A stretch of DNA of 64,000 bases from an uncultured Lachnospiraceae bacterium (lineage in GTDB: Bacteria > Bacillota > Clostridia > Lachnospirales > Lachnospiraceae): assembly GCA_951802115.1 (NCBI GenBank), contig CATOPL010000003.1, positions 1-64,000 of the forward strand. The letters run 5' to 3'. Made by a program: the position numbers and the translations under genes. The stretch's first letter is position 1; the number at the start of each line of letters is the position of its first letter. Positions 1 through 8,191 of the stretch are shown here, one piece after another. The notes below the pieces were generated by a model. The model made no database searches and had not been told where the DNA came from. It saw nothing but the letters and a program-made list of their open reading frames with translations.

Positions 1-45
1 TTTGGACGTGTTGACTCCGCAGATTTCAACCTTGTTCACAACCAT
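1..45 (-). CDS. sigG: RNA polymerase sporulation sigma factor SigG, first 15 codons only
   Basis: Only the first 15 codons are in the window; the gene runs off the left edge. The peptide reads MVVNKVEICGVNTSK, which matches the conserved SigG N-terminus (B. subtilis SigG begins MSRNKVEICGVDTSK). AGGAGG lies at 53-58, seven bases before the ATG. SigG drives late forespore transcription. Its position upstream of ylmC and nrdR, with sigE expected beyond the edge, fits the usual Clostridia order. The call rests on a short peptide plus context. Confidence 0.82.
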   Translation of the reverse strand, partial: MVVNKVEICGVNTSK

Positions 46-219
46 TGAATTTCCTCCTGCAGCATCGTTTCAATATATCATGTTAAAAAACTGCATCATT
101 AGAATGTGTTTTATGACGGCAGTCTGATAAACGGCATGTCGTTTATATAAAAGCATTTCCCAAAATATTCTGCTTATGCAAAAGGAATCCAAATAAAAAA
201 TGGCAAAATCTGTGTATTG
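46..219. other. sigG-ylmC intergenic spacer
   Basis: This 174-base gap lies between two minus-strand genes. It holds the sigG ribosome binding site at 53-58 and presumably a forespore promoter. No clear sigma-A promoter or strong hairpin was found. Confidence 0.4.
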
Positions 220-495
220 TCAAAATGCGGTTCGGGAGTGTTTTCTGGGGCAGAGAGCATCTGCCTCGCAGATTTCAACCAGTATAATGTCCGGCCCAAT
301 CTGGCAGATTCTGCTCCAGGGAATGATGTATTCCTGATCAGGTCCAAGAAGTCCGCAGAAACGAAAAGGACCAGGAACGACGATGGAGCAGATACATCCT
401 TTTTTTTCATCCAGTATCAGGTCACAGACTCTTCCGAGACGTTTACAGTCACAGCGATTGATAACGTCTTTTTCTTTTAATTCACAAAAGCGCAT
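220..495 (-). CDS. YlmC/YmxH family PRC-barrel sporulation protein
   Basis: A 91-residue single-domain protein. It starts MRFCELKEKDVIN and contains GRVCDLILDEKKGCI, IVVPGP and YIIPWSRICQIGPDIILVE, the pattern of the small PRC-barrel YlmC/YmxH family. Family members are forespore or sporulation-associated and of unclear biochemical role. It sits directly upstream of sigG on the same strand and diverges from nrdR, a common Clostridia arrangement. The C-terminal tail is slightly longer than usual. The nearest Shine-Dalgarno (AAGGAG) lies about 15 bases upstream of this ATG, which is long, so the start is not fully certain. Confidence 0.85.
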   Translation of the reverse strand: MRFCELKEKDVINRCDCKRLGRVCDLILDEKKGCICSIVVPGPFRFCGLLGPDQEYIIPWSRICQIGPDIILVEICEADALCPRKHSRTAF

Positions 496-586
496 AAGGC
501 TGCAGAAAGGCTCCTTTTTGTTTTTAGTTTATGCACAGACATGCAAGTCTGATGACGAAAAACAAAAGAGGGGGATCAGGCTTTCA

Positions 587-616
587 TTGACAGGGAAGTC
601 GGTCGTGATATATACT
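587..616 (+). promoter_or_regulatory. Sigma-A type promoter for nrdR-aroK
   Basis: TTGACA at 587-592 and TATACT at 611-616 are separated by 18 bases. This lies 44 bases upstream of the nrdR start and points into it. Confidence 0.6.
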
Positions 617-659
617 TAAAAAAAGTGATCGTGATGAAGTACAGACTAAGGAGGTTCCT

Positions 660-1109
660 ATGAAGTGCCCATACTGCGGAAGTGACAATACAAAAGTAAT
701 TGATTCCAGACCGGCTGATGATGGTGGTTCCATCCGCCGCAGGCGAGAATGCGACGTATGCGGAAGAAGGTTTACAACGTATGAAAAGGTGGAGACGCTG
801 CCGGTTATTGTCATAAAAAAAGATCAGAACCGGGAAACCTATGATCGTTCCAAGATTGAGGGAGGGGTTCTGCGCGCCTGCCATAAACGTCCGATTTCTG
901 CAGATCAGGTAGGGGAACTGGTCGATGAGATTGAGGCGGTTATTTTTAATAAAGAAGTCAGGGAAATTTCTACCAGAGAGATCGGAGAGCTGGTCATGGA
1001 AAAGCTTAAAAAACTGGATTCTGTGGCGTATGTGCGGTTTGCTTCTGTCTATCGGGAGTTCAAGGATGTGAATACGTTTATGGATGAGCTGAGGAAGATT
1101 GTGGAGTAG
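660..1109 (+). CDS. nrdR: Transcriptional repressor NrdR
   Basis: This 149-residue protein has the normal NrdR length. The N-terminal zinc ribbon has Cys3, Cys6, Cys31 and Cys34 (CPYC and CDVC). The ATP-cone domain covers about residues 49-139. NrdR binds ATP or dATP and represses ribonucleotide reductase operons by binding paired NrdR boxes. No nrd gene lies in this window, so its targets are elsewhere. The ribosome binding site AAGGAGG immediately precedes the ATG. The shikimate kinase gene starts three bases after its stop, so the two are probably co-transcribed. Confidence 0.96.
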   Translation: MKCPYCGSDNTKVIDSRPADDGGSIRRRRECDVCGRRFTTYEKVETLPVIVIKKDQNRETYDRSKIEGGVLRACHKRPISADQVGELVDEIEAVIFNKEVREISTREIGELVMEKLKKLDSVAYVRFASVYREFKDVNTFMDELRKIVE

Positions 1110-1112
1110 AAG

Positions 1113-1628
1113 ATGAACAATCTAATTTTGATCGGATTTATGGGTGCGGGTAAGACTACAGCAGGGAAATTGCTGGCACGGGAAAAAAAGATGCGTTTTC
1201 TTGATACAGATGAAAGGATTTCGTCGGAACAGGGGCGGGAAATCCGGGATATCTTTGCAGAGGATGGAGAAGCTTACTTTCGGAATCTGGAGACAGAACT
1301 GCTGGAACGGATGCAGGAAGATACAGCGGGTGCTGTAATCTCTGTGGGAGGAGGAATGCCGGTTCGCAAGAGGAATCGGGAGCTGCTTCAGAGTCTTGGC
1401 TGCGTCGTCTATCTGTCGGCGTCGAAACAGACAATTCTGGGACGGGTACAGGGCGACAAAAGCAGACCGCTGCTCAGCGGTGATAACCTGGAAAAGAAAG
1501 TGGAGCAGCTGCTAAAAGATAGAGAAGCTATTTATCGCCTCACGGCGCATGTAGAGGTAAGGACAGACGGACGAAGTATTCACCAGGTAATGAAGATTAT
1601 TGATCAGGAGACGAGAAAGTATATGTGA
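1113..1628 (+). CDS. aroK: Shikimate kinase
   Basis: A 171-residue shikimate kinase, the third-from-last enzyme before chorismate (shikimate + ATP to shikimate-3-phosphate). Walker A is GFMGAGKT at residues 8-15. DTD follows at about 31-33, then the substrate-binding F-R-x-L-E-x-E segment, GGG near residue 78, and the lid motif RPLL. It starts three bases after nrdR. Another aromatic-pathway gene, DAHP synthase, lies at 26.3-27.3 kb but is not linked to it. Confidence 0.95.
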   Translation: MNNLILIGFMGAGKTTAGKLLAREKKMRFLDTDERISSEQGREIRDIFAEDGEAYFRNLETELLERMQEDTAGAVISVGGGMPVRKRNRELLQSLGCVVYLSASKQTILGRVQGDKSRPLLSGDNLEKKVEQLLKDREAIYRLTAHVEVRTDGRSIHQVMKIIDQETRKYM

Positions 1629-1637
1629 GGGCGGTAT

Positions 1638-2438
1638 ATGGTAGAGATTCCGATAAAAACAGAAAGAGCATGGGATAAAGATACGCTCATACAGATCAAT
1701 GCATTAAGGCCGGGAAAGGTTTACAACGCACAGAATCTGCATAAGCTGCAGAGAAGACCGGAAATTCCGGGGAAGAGAACAGAGTACATATCAGGGTCTC
1801 CAGGCAGGAGTCCAGAGGAGAAAGAAGCGGCAGGCAGAGTTGTTGGGGAAGCGTCCTGCGCACCACCTCTGCAAATGAAAATACCGCTTCTGGAATACCG
1901 GATGCAGAAGGGGCAGAAAGTGCTTTTGCCGCCGTCTGCGCGCCGGGTAAACGTCTGCATTGGGTGGAACAGTACAAATAGCATGTGTGATGTGGATGTA
2001 TCGGCGTTTTTGCTTGGAGATACTGGAAGGGTGATTGGAGACGACTGGTTTGTTTTTTATGGACAGACAAAAAGTCCGGATGAAAGTACTTTCTTTGAGA
2101 TGAATGGAAACACGGACAGAGAAGTAATCTGTGTGGATTTTGAAAAATTGAATCCATCAGTCAGAAAGATCGTGTTTGTGCTGACGATTCATGAGGCGTT
2201 TCAGAAAAAACTGAATTTTGGGATGCTGAAAGACGCATATATCCGTATCCTGAATCGTGACGATCAAAAAGAACTGGTAAGCTTTCAGATGACGGATTAT
2301 TACGAAAATGTCATTTCCATGATGATCGGAGAGCTTTATCTTCATAATGGGAACTGGAAATTTCATGGTATTGGCAACGGTGCGGCAAAAGATCTTGCAG
2401 GACTGTGCGGACTGTATGGCGTGCAGGTGAGCGATTGA
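1638..2438 (+). CDS. TerD family protein with N-terminal extension
   Basis: A 266-residue protein. The C-terminal part, from about residue 80, is a TerD domain: LQMKIPLLEYRMQKGQKV, a W-x-S aspartate-rich stretch ending in DVDVSAFLLG, then VFYGQTKSPD, IVFVLTIHEA, NFGMLKDAYIRI and GNWKFHGIGNG. TerD domains bind Ca2+ through acidic loops and occur in tellurite and stress-response gene clusters. The first 80 residues are basic and Pro/Gly-rich with no recognised domain. The gene starts 9 bases after aroK and is followed by an AIM24-like gene, a pairing also seen in ter-type clusters. A direct role in tellurite resistance should not be assumed. Confidence 0.85.
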   Translation: MVEIPIKTERAWDKDTLIQINALRPGKVYNAQNLHKLQRRPEIPGKRTEYISGSPGRSPEEKEAAGRVVGEASCAPPLQMKIPLLEYRMQKGQKVLLPPSARRVNVCIGWNSTNSMCDVDVSAFLLGDTGRVIGDDWFVFYGQTKSPDESTFFEMNGNTDREVICVDFEKLNPSVRKIVFVLTIHEAFQKKLNFGMLKDAYIRILNRDDQKELVSFQMTDYYENVISMMIGELYLHNGNWKFHGIGNGAAKDLAGLCGLYGVQVSD

Positions 2439-2456
2439 TAAAGGGGGATAAGCAGG

Positions 2457-3161
2457 ATGCTTTCTTTTGAAACAGTGAATGAGTTGACGTTAAAAGTAAC
2501 ATGCAGCGGAAGCGATGTATTATTTACAAAGGCGGGAGCGTTTATCGCCGGAGACAGCGCGGGGGGTAAAAACTACCGTTTTGAGAAGGTTCTGTTAGGA
2601 CCGCAGAACAGTCTGGCACAGGCGGCGCTTGGTTCTCTTTTGCGGCGGGTGACAGGTGAAAATCTTCCTCTGATGAAAGTGAACATGAACGGAGATTCCG
2701 TGACTTATTACGCGAATAACGGACAGCATGTGTTTATTTATAAACTGGCATTCGGAGAGATGATCTCTGTGGAATCAGAAAATATTCTGGCTTTTACACA
2801 GGACTGCAAGTATGATGTCCGGTTTATCGGCTGCGGCGTATTGTCACAAAAAGGGCTTGCCACTTCATTGCTGACGGGGAACGGGAGCAATGCATATGTG
2901 GCGATGTTGTCAGACGGCAATCCGATAGTCCTGAGCAATGTGCAGAGCAGGACTACAATATCCGTGGATCCGGATGCCGTGATCTGCTGGATGGGACAGG
3001 GGTATTGTGATCCGCAGGTAAAAGCAGATGTGTCATGGAAAACATTCATCGGTCAGGCGTCCGGAGAATCTTATGCATTTGAATGGAGCGGGAATCAGCC
3101 GGTTTCAGTGGTAGTGCAGCCATCTGAGAGATCATGCGGTATATCTGTGAGGATGGATTAG
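2457..3161 (+). CDS. AIM24 family (DUF124) protein
   Basis: A 234-residue beta-rich protein with no signal peptide or membrane segment. The central region carries AIM24-family features: DVLFTKAGAFIAGD near the N-terminus, FIGCGVLSQKGLA in the middle and ISVDPDAVICW near residue 165. The biochemical role of the family is unknown; in bacteria members often neighbour TerD-domain genes, as here. The gene lies 18 bases downstream of the TerD gene with GGGGGA before the ATG, so the pair is probably one operon with nrdR-aroK. Confidence 0.8.
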   Translation: MLSFETVNELTLKVTCSGSDVLFTKAGAFIAGDSAGGKNYRFEKVLLGPQNSLAQAALGSLLRRVTGENLPLMKVNMNGDSVTYYANNGQHVFIYKLAFGEMISVESENILAFTQDCKYDVRFIGCGVLSQKGLATSLLTGNGSNAYVAMLSDGNPIVLSNVQSRTTISVDPDAVICWMGQGYCDPQVKADVSWKTFIGQASGESYAFEWSGNQPVSVVVQPSERSCGISVRMD

Positions 3162-3183
3162 AAAGCCGGAAAATAAAAAACAG

Positions 3184-3212
3184 TTGAAATCCAAGACATT
3201 CTATTATAGAAT
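3184..3212 (+). promoter_or_regulatory. Promoter for efp
   Basis: TTGAAA at 3184-3189 and TAGAAT at 3207-3212 are spaced by 17 bases. The -10 overlaps a small palindrome (TTCTATTATAGAA). The efp start is at 3269. Confidence 0.6.
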
Positions 3213-3268
3213 AGTAGAAAGTGTGGGGAGTGTGTAATCCCTTCATAACAGTAAGGAGGAAGAACAGA

Positions 3269-3826
3269 ATGATTTCAGCAGGAGATTTTAGAAATGGCGT
3301 TACATTGGAGATCGAGGGTAACGTATATCAGATTTTAGAGTTTCAGCATGTAAAGCCGGGAAAAGGTGCGGCTTTTGTGAGAACGAAGCTTAAAAACATC
3401 ATCAACGGAGGCGTGGTGGAGAAGACGTTCCGTCCGACCGAAAAGTTCCCGGCAGCAAGAATTGACCGTGTGGACATGCAATATCTGTACAGTGATGGAG
3501 ATCTGTTCCATTTTATGAATACTGAAACTTATGATCAGATTGCATTGAACAGCGATGATGTGGGCGATGCACTGAAGTTTGTAAAAGAGAATGAGATGGT
3601 AAAGATCTGCTCCCATAACGGCAATGTTTTCGCAGTGGAAGCGCCTCTGTTTGTGGAGCTGGAGATTACAGACACAGAGCCTGGATTTAAAGGCGATACG
3701 GCGACCGGCGCTACCAAGCCGGCAACTGTGGAGACCGGAGCAGTTGTCTATGTCCCGCTGTTTGTAGAGACCGGTAATAAGATTAAGATTGATACCAGAA
3801 GCGGAGAGTATCTGTCGAGAGTATAA
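3269..3826 (+). CDS. efp: Translation elongation factor P
   Basis: A 185-residue protein, exactly the usual EF-P length. It starts [10 protein letters not shown] and has the acceptor-arm loop PGKGAAFVR with Lys32 at the tip, then [19 protein letters not shown] and the C-terminal [13 protein letters not shown] relieves ribosome stalling at polyproline. The start was chosen because AAGGAGG at 3253-3259 is correctly spaced; an in-frame ATG 48 bases upstream adds residues not found in EF-P. Genes for EF-P lysine-modifying enzymes were not seen here. Confidence 0.97.
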   Translation: MISAGDFRNGVTLEIEGNVYQILEFQHVKPGKGAAFVRTKLKNIINGGVVEKTFRPTEKFPAARIDRVDMQYLYSDGDLFHFMNTETYDQIALNSDDVGDALKFVKENEMVKICSHNGNVFAVEAPLFVELEITDTEPGFKGDTATGATKPATVETGAVVYVPLFVETGNKIKIDTRSGEYLSRV

Positions 3827-3842
3827 GTGGATAGAAGTAAGT

Positions 3843-3953
3843 AAATCAGAGCTGGCAGCAGATGCGGCTTATGGTTGCTGATAACGCTCATTGCAAAACT
3901 GCGGGGAGTTGTCTGTCAGGATCAGAAGCTGTATCCGCAGCCGGCTCTGATTT
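3843..3953 (+). ncRNA. Candidate structured leader ahead of the lipase-like gene
   Basis: A 14-base arm at 3843-3856 (AAATCAGAGCTGGC) pairs with 3940-3953 (GCCGGCTCTGATTT) with one G-T pair. A second helix, TGCGG with CCGCA, extends the stem inward across a bulge. The enclosed 80 bases could fold further. It ends 24 bases before the next ATG. It matches no riboswitch class I recognise, and it could simply be a long-range terminator of efp. Confidence 0.3.
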
Positions 3954-3977
3954 GCTGTAAAGAGAGGATTTGCATTT

Positions 3978-5333
3978 ATGAAAAAATGTTTGTCTATATG
4001 CTGGCAGGCAGTGAGTCTTCCCTGTGCGCTGAATCTTGTTTTGCTCTTGAACAGGCTGCATGTGCAAGGAAAAGCCCCGCTGTTTTTGTCAGTCATTCTG
4101 TCGATTGTACTGACCGTAAATTTTGCATGTCTGGTTTTGCTGCCTGAAAAAGATCATATAAAGACCAGCTTTCGGGCAAGAATGATGGTCGGCGGAGGGA
4201 GACTGATCTATTGCGGACTGTATACAATGATCGTTCAGACCGTTTTGTTTGTTTTCTTTTATGCAGGGGATCATTTTTCGCCGGTTCCGGGAACCGCAGT
4301 TCTGGCTGTCAATGCGGTTCTGGCCTGCGCCGGATGCTTTTTGCTTTTGGCGGCCGGAGTCGTGCGGATCATATGTACTTCCAGGCGTCTTGGCATCGTG
4401 CGCCGTCTGGTCATGCTTCTGACTATGTGGATACCGCCGGTAAATATAATAGTTCTTCTTTATGCCTGCCGCCTGGTCTATGAAGAGTATGATTTTGAGC
4501 GGGAAAGGACATTGCTGAAGGAACTGCGTGTGGATTCTGAGCTGTGCAGAACCAGATATCCTCTGGTACTGGTTCATGGGATAGGTTTTCGGGATCTCCG
4601 GTATTTTAATTACTGGGGGCGGATTCCAAGAGAGCTGAAAAGAAACGGCGCATCGATATATTATGGCAATCAGGAGGCGTTTGGGACTGTTACATACAAT
4701 GCGGAAGATATTAAAAAACGTATTTTTCAGGTTCTTGATGAAACCGGATGTGAAAAAGTGAATATCATTGCTCATTCGAAAGGCGGTCTGGATGCCAGAT
4801 ATGCGATTGCAAAACTGGGTATGGCCCCTTATGTTGCATCCCTTACAACGATGAATACACCGCACCGGGGGTGCAGATTTGTGGATTATGCCTGTCTTTT
4901 GCCAGATGGACTGTATCGGTTTGTGGCAGGCTGTTTTGACCGCACTTTTCGAAAGTTTGGTGACAGAAATCCGGACTTTTATACGTCCACTCATCAGTTT
5001 TCCACAAAGGAAAGCGAATATTTTAATCTGGAGGTGCCGGATTCTTTGCAGGTGTTTTACCAGAGTTATGCTTCAAAAATGAAGTATCCATGGAGTCATC
5101 TGCTTCTTGGCATTCCGTATTGTATGATCAGGCCGCTGGAAGGGGATAATGATGGACTGGTCAGTGTAGAATCCGCTAAATGGGGAGAATTTAAAGGCGT
5201 ATTTTCCAATACCCGTACCAGAGGAATCTCACATGGCGATATCATAGACCTGAAACGTGAAGATTATAAAGGGTTTGATGTAATCGAAACTTATGTTCAG
5301 ATTGTAAAGGAGCTGAAAGAAAAAGGATTTTAA
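3978..5333 (+). CDS. Membrane-anchored alpha/beta-hydrolase (lipase-like)
   Basis: 451 residues. The first 170 contain about four to five hydrophobic segments (roughly 8-27, 33-55, 77-97, 105-133 and 143-165). The C-terminal 270 residues form an alpha/beta-hydrolase: the oxyanion strand YPLVLVHGIGF near 194-204 and the nucleophile elbow IIAHSKGGLDARY with Ser267. A predicted histidine appears in TRGISHGDIID near the end, with an Asp before it in EGDNDGLVS. This resembles triacylglycerol lipase/esterase families. The substrate is unknown; anchoring suggests a membrane lipid or an externally supplied ester. GAGAGG precedes the start at suitable spacing. Confidence 0.8.
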   Translation: MKKCLSICWQAVSLPCALNLVLLLNRLHVQGKAPLFLSVILSIVLTVNFACLVLLPEKDHIKTSFRARMMVGGGRLIYCGLYTMIVQTVLFVFFYAGDHFSPVPGTAVLAVNAVLACAGCFLLLAAGVVRIICTSRRLGIVRRLVMLLTMWIPPVNIIVLLYACRLVYEEYDFERERTLLKELRVDSELCRTRYPLVLVHGIGFRDLRYFNYWGRIPRELKRNGASIYYGNQEAFGTVTYNAEDIKKRIFQVLDETGCEKVNIIAHSKGGLDARYAIAKLGMAPYVASLTTMNTPHRGCRFVDYACLLPDGLYRFVAGCFDRTFRKFGDRNPDFYTSTHQFSTKESEYFNLEVPDSLQVFYQSYASKMKYPWSHLLLGIPYCMIRPLEGDNDGLVSVESAKWGEFKGVFSNTRTRGISHGDIIDLKREDYKGFDVIETYVQIVKELKEKGF

Positions 5334-5448
5334 ATTTTCATATTGTCAAAGCAGAGAATATCGGTTAGAATAGATGCAGATATAAAGCATTCCTGTGCAC
5401 TTCGCACATTCTTTCCCGTTGAAGAATACAGAAACAGAAAGGAATTAG

Positions 5449-6309
5449 ATGACATATGAATATTTTGTAATGCGTCTGGAACAAAAGATCATGGAAGGAC
5501 TGAGAAAGGGTGAACTGGTAAAACGAGTCCGGGTACTGAAAAATAACGGCGTGGAGCTGGATGGTTTTTCTTATTATATAGAAGGACACAGGGAACGGCC
5601 GACGGTCTATGTCAACCATTATTATCATGAAAGCCTGTCGGAAGATGCACTCGGAGAGATTGCAGATATGGTATTGAACACACAGAGAGAGTGCAATCTT
5701 CTGCCAAAACAGGGCATAGAACAGATGATGGACTTTAAGAAGATGAGAAAAAGAGTACATTGCCGTCTGATCTCCCGTGAAAAAAACAGAGAACTGCTGA
5801 CAGATGTGCCCTGGCTGCCCTGGCTTGATTTGGCTCTTGTATTCTATCTGTGTGTTCCGGAACAGGTAGTAGAAGATGCGACAGCATTGATCTATACAAG
5901 TCATATGGATTGCTGGGGTGTGACTTTGGAAGAAATCTTTCGCGCTGCTGCTGAAAATACAACAGGTGTCCGCATCTATATAGAACCTATGGAGACTTTT
6001 CTTGGAGACAGGGGCTTCAAACCGCTGAGCAGCGGAATGTACATTCTGAGCAATGAAAGAAAAATGTTTGGCGCCGGAGTAATTATTGATCCCAGAGTCC
6101 AGCAGATGTGTCTGGAACGGCTTGGAGAAAGTTTTTATATTCTTCCAAGCAGTATTCATGAGCTGATTTTGCTTCCGGAAAGTCTGGCAACAACGCGCGA
6201 GGAGCTGGATCAGCTGATACAGGAAGTGAATGAAGCCTGCGTGAGTCAGGAAGAATATTTGAGCGACCATGCATATTATTATTCTGCTGAAAAAAGAATG
6301 ATAGAATAG
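5449..6309 (+). CDS. DUF5688 family protein
   Basis: A 286-residue soluble protein with no signal or membrane segment. It begins MTYEYFVMRLEQKIMEGL and contains SHMDCWGVTLEEIFRAA and the C-terminal-half segment PSSIHELILLP, features I associate with DUF5688, a family frequent in Lachnospiraceae and of unknown function. It is transcribed alone: 115 bases separate it from the lipase gene and a strong hairpin begins at its stop codon. AAAGGA lies just before the ATG. Confidence 0.75.
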   Translation: MTYEYFVMRLEQKIMEGLRKGELVKRVRVLKNNGVELDGFSYYIEGHRERPTVYVNHYYHESLSEDALGEIADMVLNTQRECNLLPKQGIEQMMDFKKMRKRVHCRLISREKNRELLTDVPWLPWLDLALVFYLCVPEQVVEDATALIYTSHMDCWGVTLEEIFRAAAENTTGVRIYIEPMETFLGDRGFKPLSSGMYILSNERKMFGAGVIIDPRVQQMCLERLGESFYILPSSIHELILLPESLATTREELDQLIQEVNEACVSQEEYLSDHAYYYSAEKRMIE

Positions 6310-6365
6310 CGCCTGTACTTCTGCAGATGTCTGACTGTCCGCCCGTTCTCTGACAGGCGCTTTCT
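6308..6365 (+). terminator. Terminator after the DUF5688 gene
   Basis: AGCGCCTGT at 6308-6316 pairs perfectly with ACAGGCGCT at 6353-6361, followed by TTTCT. The 5' arm overlaps the stop codon. The loop is long (36 bases), so termination strength is uncertain. Confidence 0.6.
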
Positions 6366-6452
6366 GAATCTCTGTCTGCAGGGATGACGGTCTGCGGTTC
6401 GCGGCGGGCGGGAGGTCTGAAAAATATGTTACAGATTTATTACAAAAAAAGG

Positions 6453-6481
6453 TTGCGTTATTTATAAAATTGGTGTATGAT
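6453..6481 (+). promoter_or_regulatory. Promoter for tRNA-Arg
   Basis: TTGCGT at 6453-6458 and TATGAT at 6476-6481 are 17 bases apart; the tRNA begins 20 bases downstream. Confidence 0.6.
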
Positions 6482-6500
6482 AGTCAAGGTAGTAAGCCAA

Positions 6501-6574
6501 GCACCTGTAGCTCAGCTGGATAGAGCACGGGCCTCCGACGCCCGGTGTCGCAAGTTCGAATCTTGTCAGGTGCA
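6501..6574 (+). tRNA. tRNA-Arg (anticodon CCG)
   Basis: A full cloverleaf of 74 bases. The acceptor stem pairs GCACCTG with CAGGTGC, the D stem GCTC with GAGC, the anticodon stem CGGGC with GCCCG around the loop CTCCGAC, and the T stem GCAAG with CTTGT around TTCGAAT. The anticodon is CCG, reading the arginine codon CGG. The discriminator base is A. CCA is not encoded, and a T-run follows directly. Confidence 0.96.
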
Positions 6575-6611
6575 TTTTTTATATTCTAAAATCAACATTT
6601 AAGGAGGACAT

Positions 6612-7622
6612 ATGAACAAAGAAAATACAAATACATGGAAAGACCTTTTGACCAATTATAAATTATATCTTGCGATTAATGTCGTTTTACTGATTATTAT
6701 TTTTGTTTTGCTTAAAGGCAATAACAGTACGGAACCGGAGCCGGAAGCGCCGCAGGAACCGCCTGCACAGGAGACGGAAGTAGAAAGTAAAGAGCCGGAA
6801 GAAGAGTCGGAGCCGGAGAATAATCTGGAAGAAAACAGTCATGCATCCATTGATCGTCTGGTTGGAAAATATTGTGAGTATATTGCCAGCGGTGACGTGG
6901 AGGGACTGGAAGAGATTGTAGATGTCCTGACAGATGAGGAAAAAGAGAGTATTAAAAACAGAGCGGCGTTTATTGAATCTTTTGATAACGTAACCTGTTA
7001 TACAAAAAATGGCCCTGTAGAGGATTCATATATCGTTTTTGTATGTTATGATATGAAGCTGATCAACATTGAAACCAGTGCGCCGGATATTATCTGTCTG
7101 TATGTGGGACCGAATGGAGAAGACGGTCGCCGGATACATTACGGTTCGATTGACGAAAGCATGCGGGAATATGTAGCTGAGCTTGAACAGGATCCGGAAG
7201 TACAGGCATTATATGACGATGTAAGCACGCGCTATCAGGCAGCGCAGGAAAGTGATGAGACTCTGGCGGAATTCATACAGAAAATCAGCGGTCAGGTAGC
7301 GGAAGAAGAGCCGGAACCAGAGGCTGAGCCGGAAGAGGAAGGAGAGGAATCTCAGGAATCGGCACCGGAAGAAGAGGAGCCGCAGGAGGAAGAACCGGAA
7401 GCAGAAGAAGAGTCTTCGTCAGGTGAGTCTACGGCGCAGAACCGCGAGACGCGCGTAAACGATACGGTGAATATTCGTTCCGGGCAGTCTACAGAATCTG
7501 ATAGAGTGGCGCTGGCATATCAGGGAGATGCGATTACACAGGTCGAGTCTTATGAGAATGGCTGGAGCAAAGTGGAATACAAAGGTCTGTCCGGTTATGT
7601 GATGACAGAATATCTCGAATAA
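6612..7622 (+). CDS. Membrane-anchored protein with C-terminal SH3b domain
   Basis: 336 residues. One transmembrane helix lies at about 18-35 (YLAINVVLLIIIFVLL). It is followed by a Glu/Pro-rich linker (about 37-75), a globular middle region (about 78-220) that resembles NTF2-like extracytoplasmic domains, a second strongly acidic Glu/Pro linker, and a C-terminal bacterial SH3 domain (VNIRSGQSTESDRV ... GYVMTEYLE). SH3b domains usually bind cell-wall peptides, so a cell-envelope role with the bulk outside the cell is likely. AAGGAGG is five bases before the ATG. The gene lies directly after the tRNA and is followed by a strong hairpin. Confidence 0.8.
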   Translation: MNKENTNTWKDLLTNYKLYLAINVVLLIIIFVLLKGNNSTEPEPEAPQEPPAQETEVESKEPEEESEPENNLEENSHASIDRLVGKYCEYIASGDVEGLEEIVDVLTDEEKESIKNRAAFIESFDNVTCYTKNGPVEDSYIVFVCYDMKLINIETSAPDIICLYVGPNGEDGRRIHYGSIDESMREYVAELEQDPEVQALYDDVSTRYQAAQESDETLAEFIQKISGQVAEEEPEPEAEPEEEGEESQESAPEEEEPQEEEPEAEEESSSGESTAQNRETRVNDTVNIRSGQSTESDRVALAYQGDAITQVESYENGWSKVEYKGLSGYVMTEYLE

Positions 7623-7626
7623 TATT

Positions 7627-7676
7627 AAAAAAACTCCATACCCTAGTAGCGATCTACTAGGGAAAGGAGTTTTTTT
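7627..7676 (+). terminator. Two-part hairpin that is both terminator and cover for the next gene's RBS
   Basis: Seven A plus CTCC (7627-7637) pairs perfectly with GGAG plus seven T (7666-7676). Inside is a second perfect stem, CCCTAGTAG (7641-7649) with CTACTAGGG (7654-7662), around a CGAT loop. The T-run abuts the next ATG at 7677, so the GGAG in the 3' arm is also the only Shine-Dalgarno for the downstream gene. Confidence 0.8.
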
Positions 7677-8114
7677 ATGATGACAGAAGCAGACAGAGCG
7701 GTTCTGGACGAAAGCTATCGGAATACCAGAATGGGACGAGAGGCAATCAATGTGATCATTGGGAAAGTGGAGGATGATGATCTGGCGCTGGATCTGAATC
7801 GACAAGCATGCAAATTTATTCAGCTGGAAGAAAAGCTGCAGAAGGAATACCGCAAGGCAAAAGAAACACCGCCGGAGGACAGCATTATGAATCGTACAAG
7901 ACTATGGGGCGGAATACAGATGAATACGCTTTTGAATGCCAGTACGGAACATCTTGCAGATATGATGATCCAGGGAAATACAAAGGGAATTACAGAGTTG
8001 ATGAAAACCGTGAAAAAAAACAAGTCAGTACAGAAGGAATATTATGAGATGGCGCAGGAGCTGATGGATTTTGAAGAAAAAAATATTGAGAAGCTGAAAG
8101 CATATTTAAGATAG
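7677..8114 (+). CDS. Hypothetical all-helical protein (ferritin-like bundle?)
   Basis: I do not recognise this 145-residue protein. It is charged, soluble and predicted all-helical, with about four amphipathic segments: residues 3-30, 33-63, 72-102 and 107-144. The size and spacing would suit a four-helix bundle such as the ferritin-like or DUF2383/DUF305 groups, but the metal-ligand pattern is not clear enough to claim one. The start is ATGATG at 7677; its ribosome binding site lies inside the preceding hairpin, so translation may depend on RNA folding. Confidence 0.55.
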   Translation: MMTEADRAVLDESYRNTRMGREAINVIIGKVEDDDLALDLNRQACKFIQLEEKLQKEYRKAKETPPEDSIMNRTRLWGGIQMNTLLNASTEHLADMMIQGNTKGITELMKTVKKNKSVQKEYYEMAQELMDFEEKNIEKLKAYLR

Positions 8115-8146
8115 ACTGGTATTTTACACGGTGATCTGGTAAGATA

Positions 8147-8172
8147 GTGATTGCGGGATTTCCCGCGATCAC
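8147..8172 (+). other. Short hairpin before the RluF-type gene
   Basis: GTGATTGCGGGA pairs with TCCCGCGATCAC (12 bp, one wobble) around a minimal loop. There is no T-run, so it is not a classic terminator. It ends four bases before the ribosome binding site and may affect translation or mRNA processing. Confidence 0.4.
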
Positions 8173-8191
8173 AGAGGGAGAAAGTTACATA

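Noticed and set aside
4089..4994. 301-codon minus-strand frame under the lipase-like gene
   Set aside because: Antisense to a gene with an alpha/beta-hydrolase core and no supporting ribosome binding site.
5365..6270. 301-codon minus-strand frame under DUF5688
   Set aside because: Codon composition and lack of signature mark it as a shadow of the DUF5688 gene.
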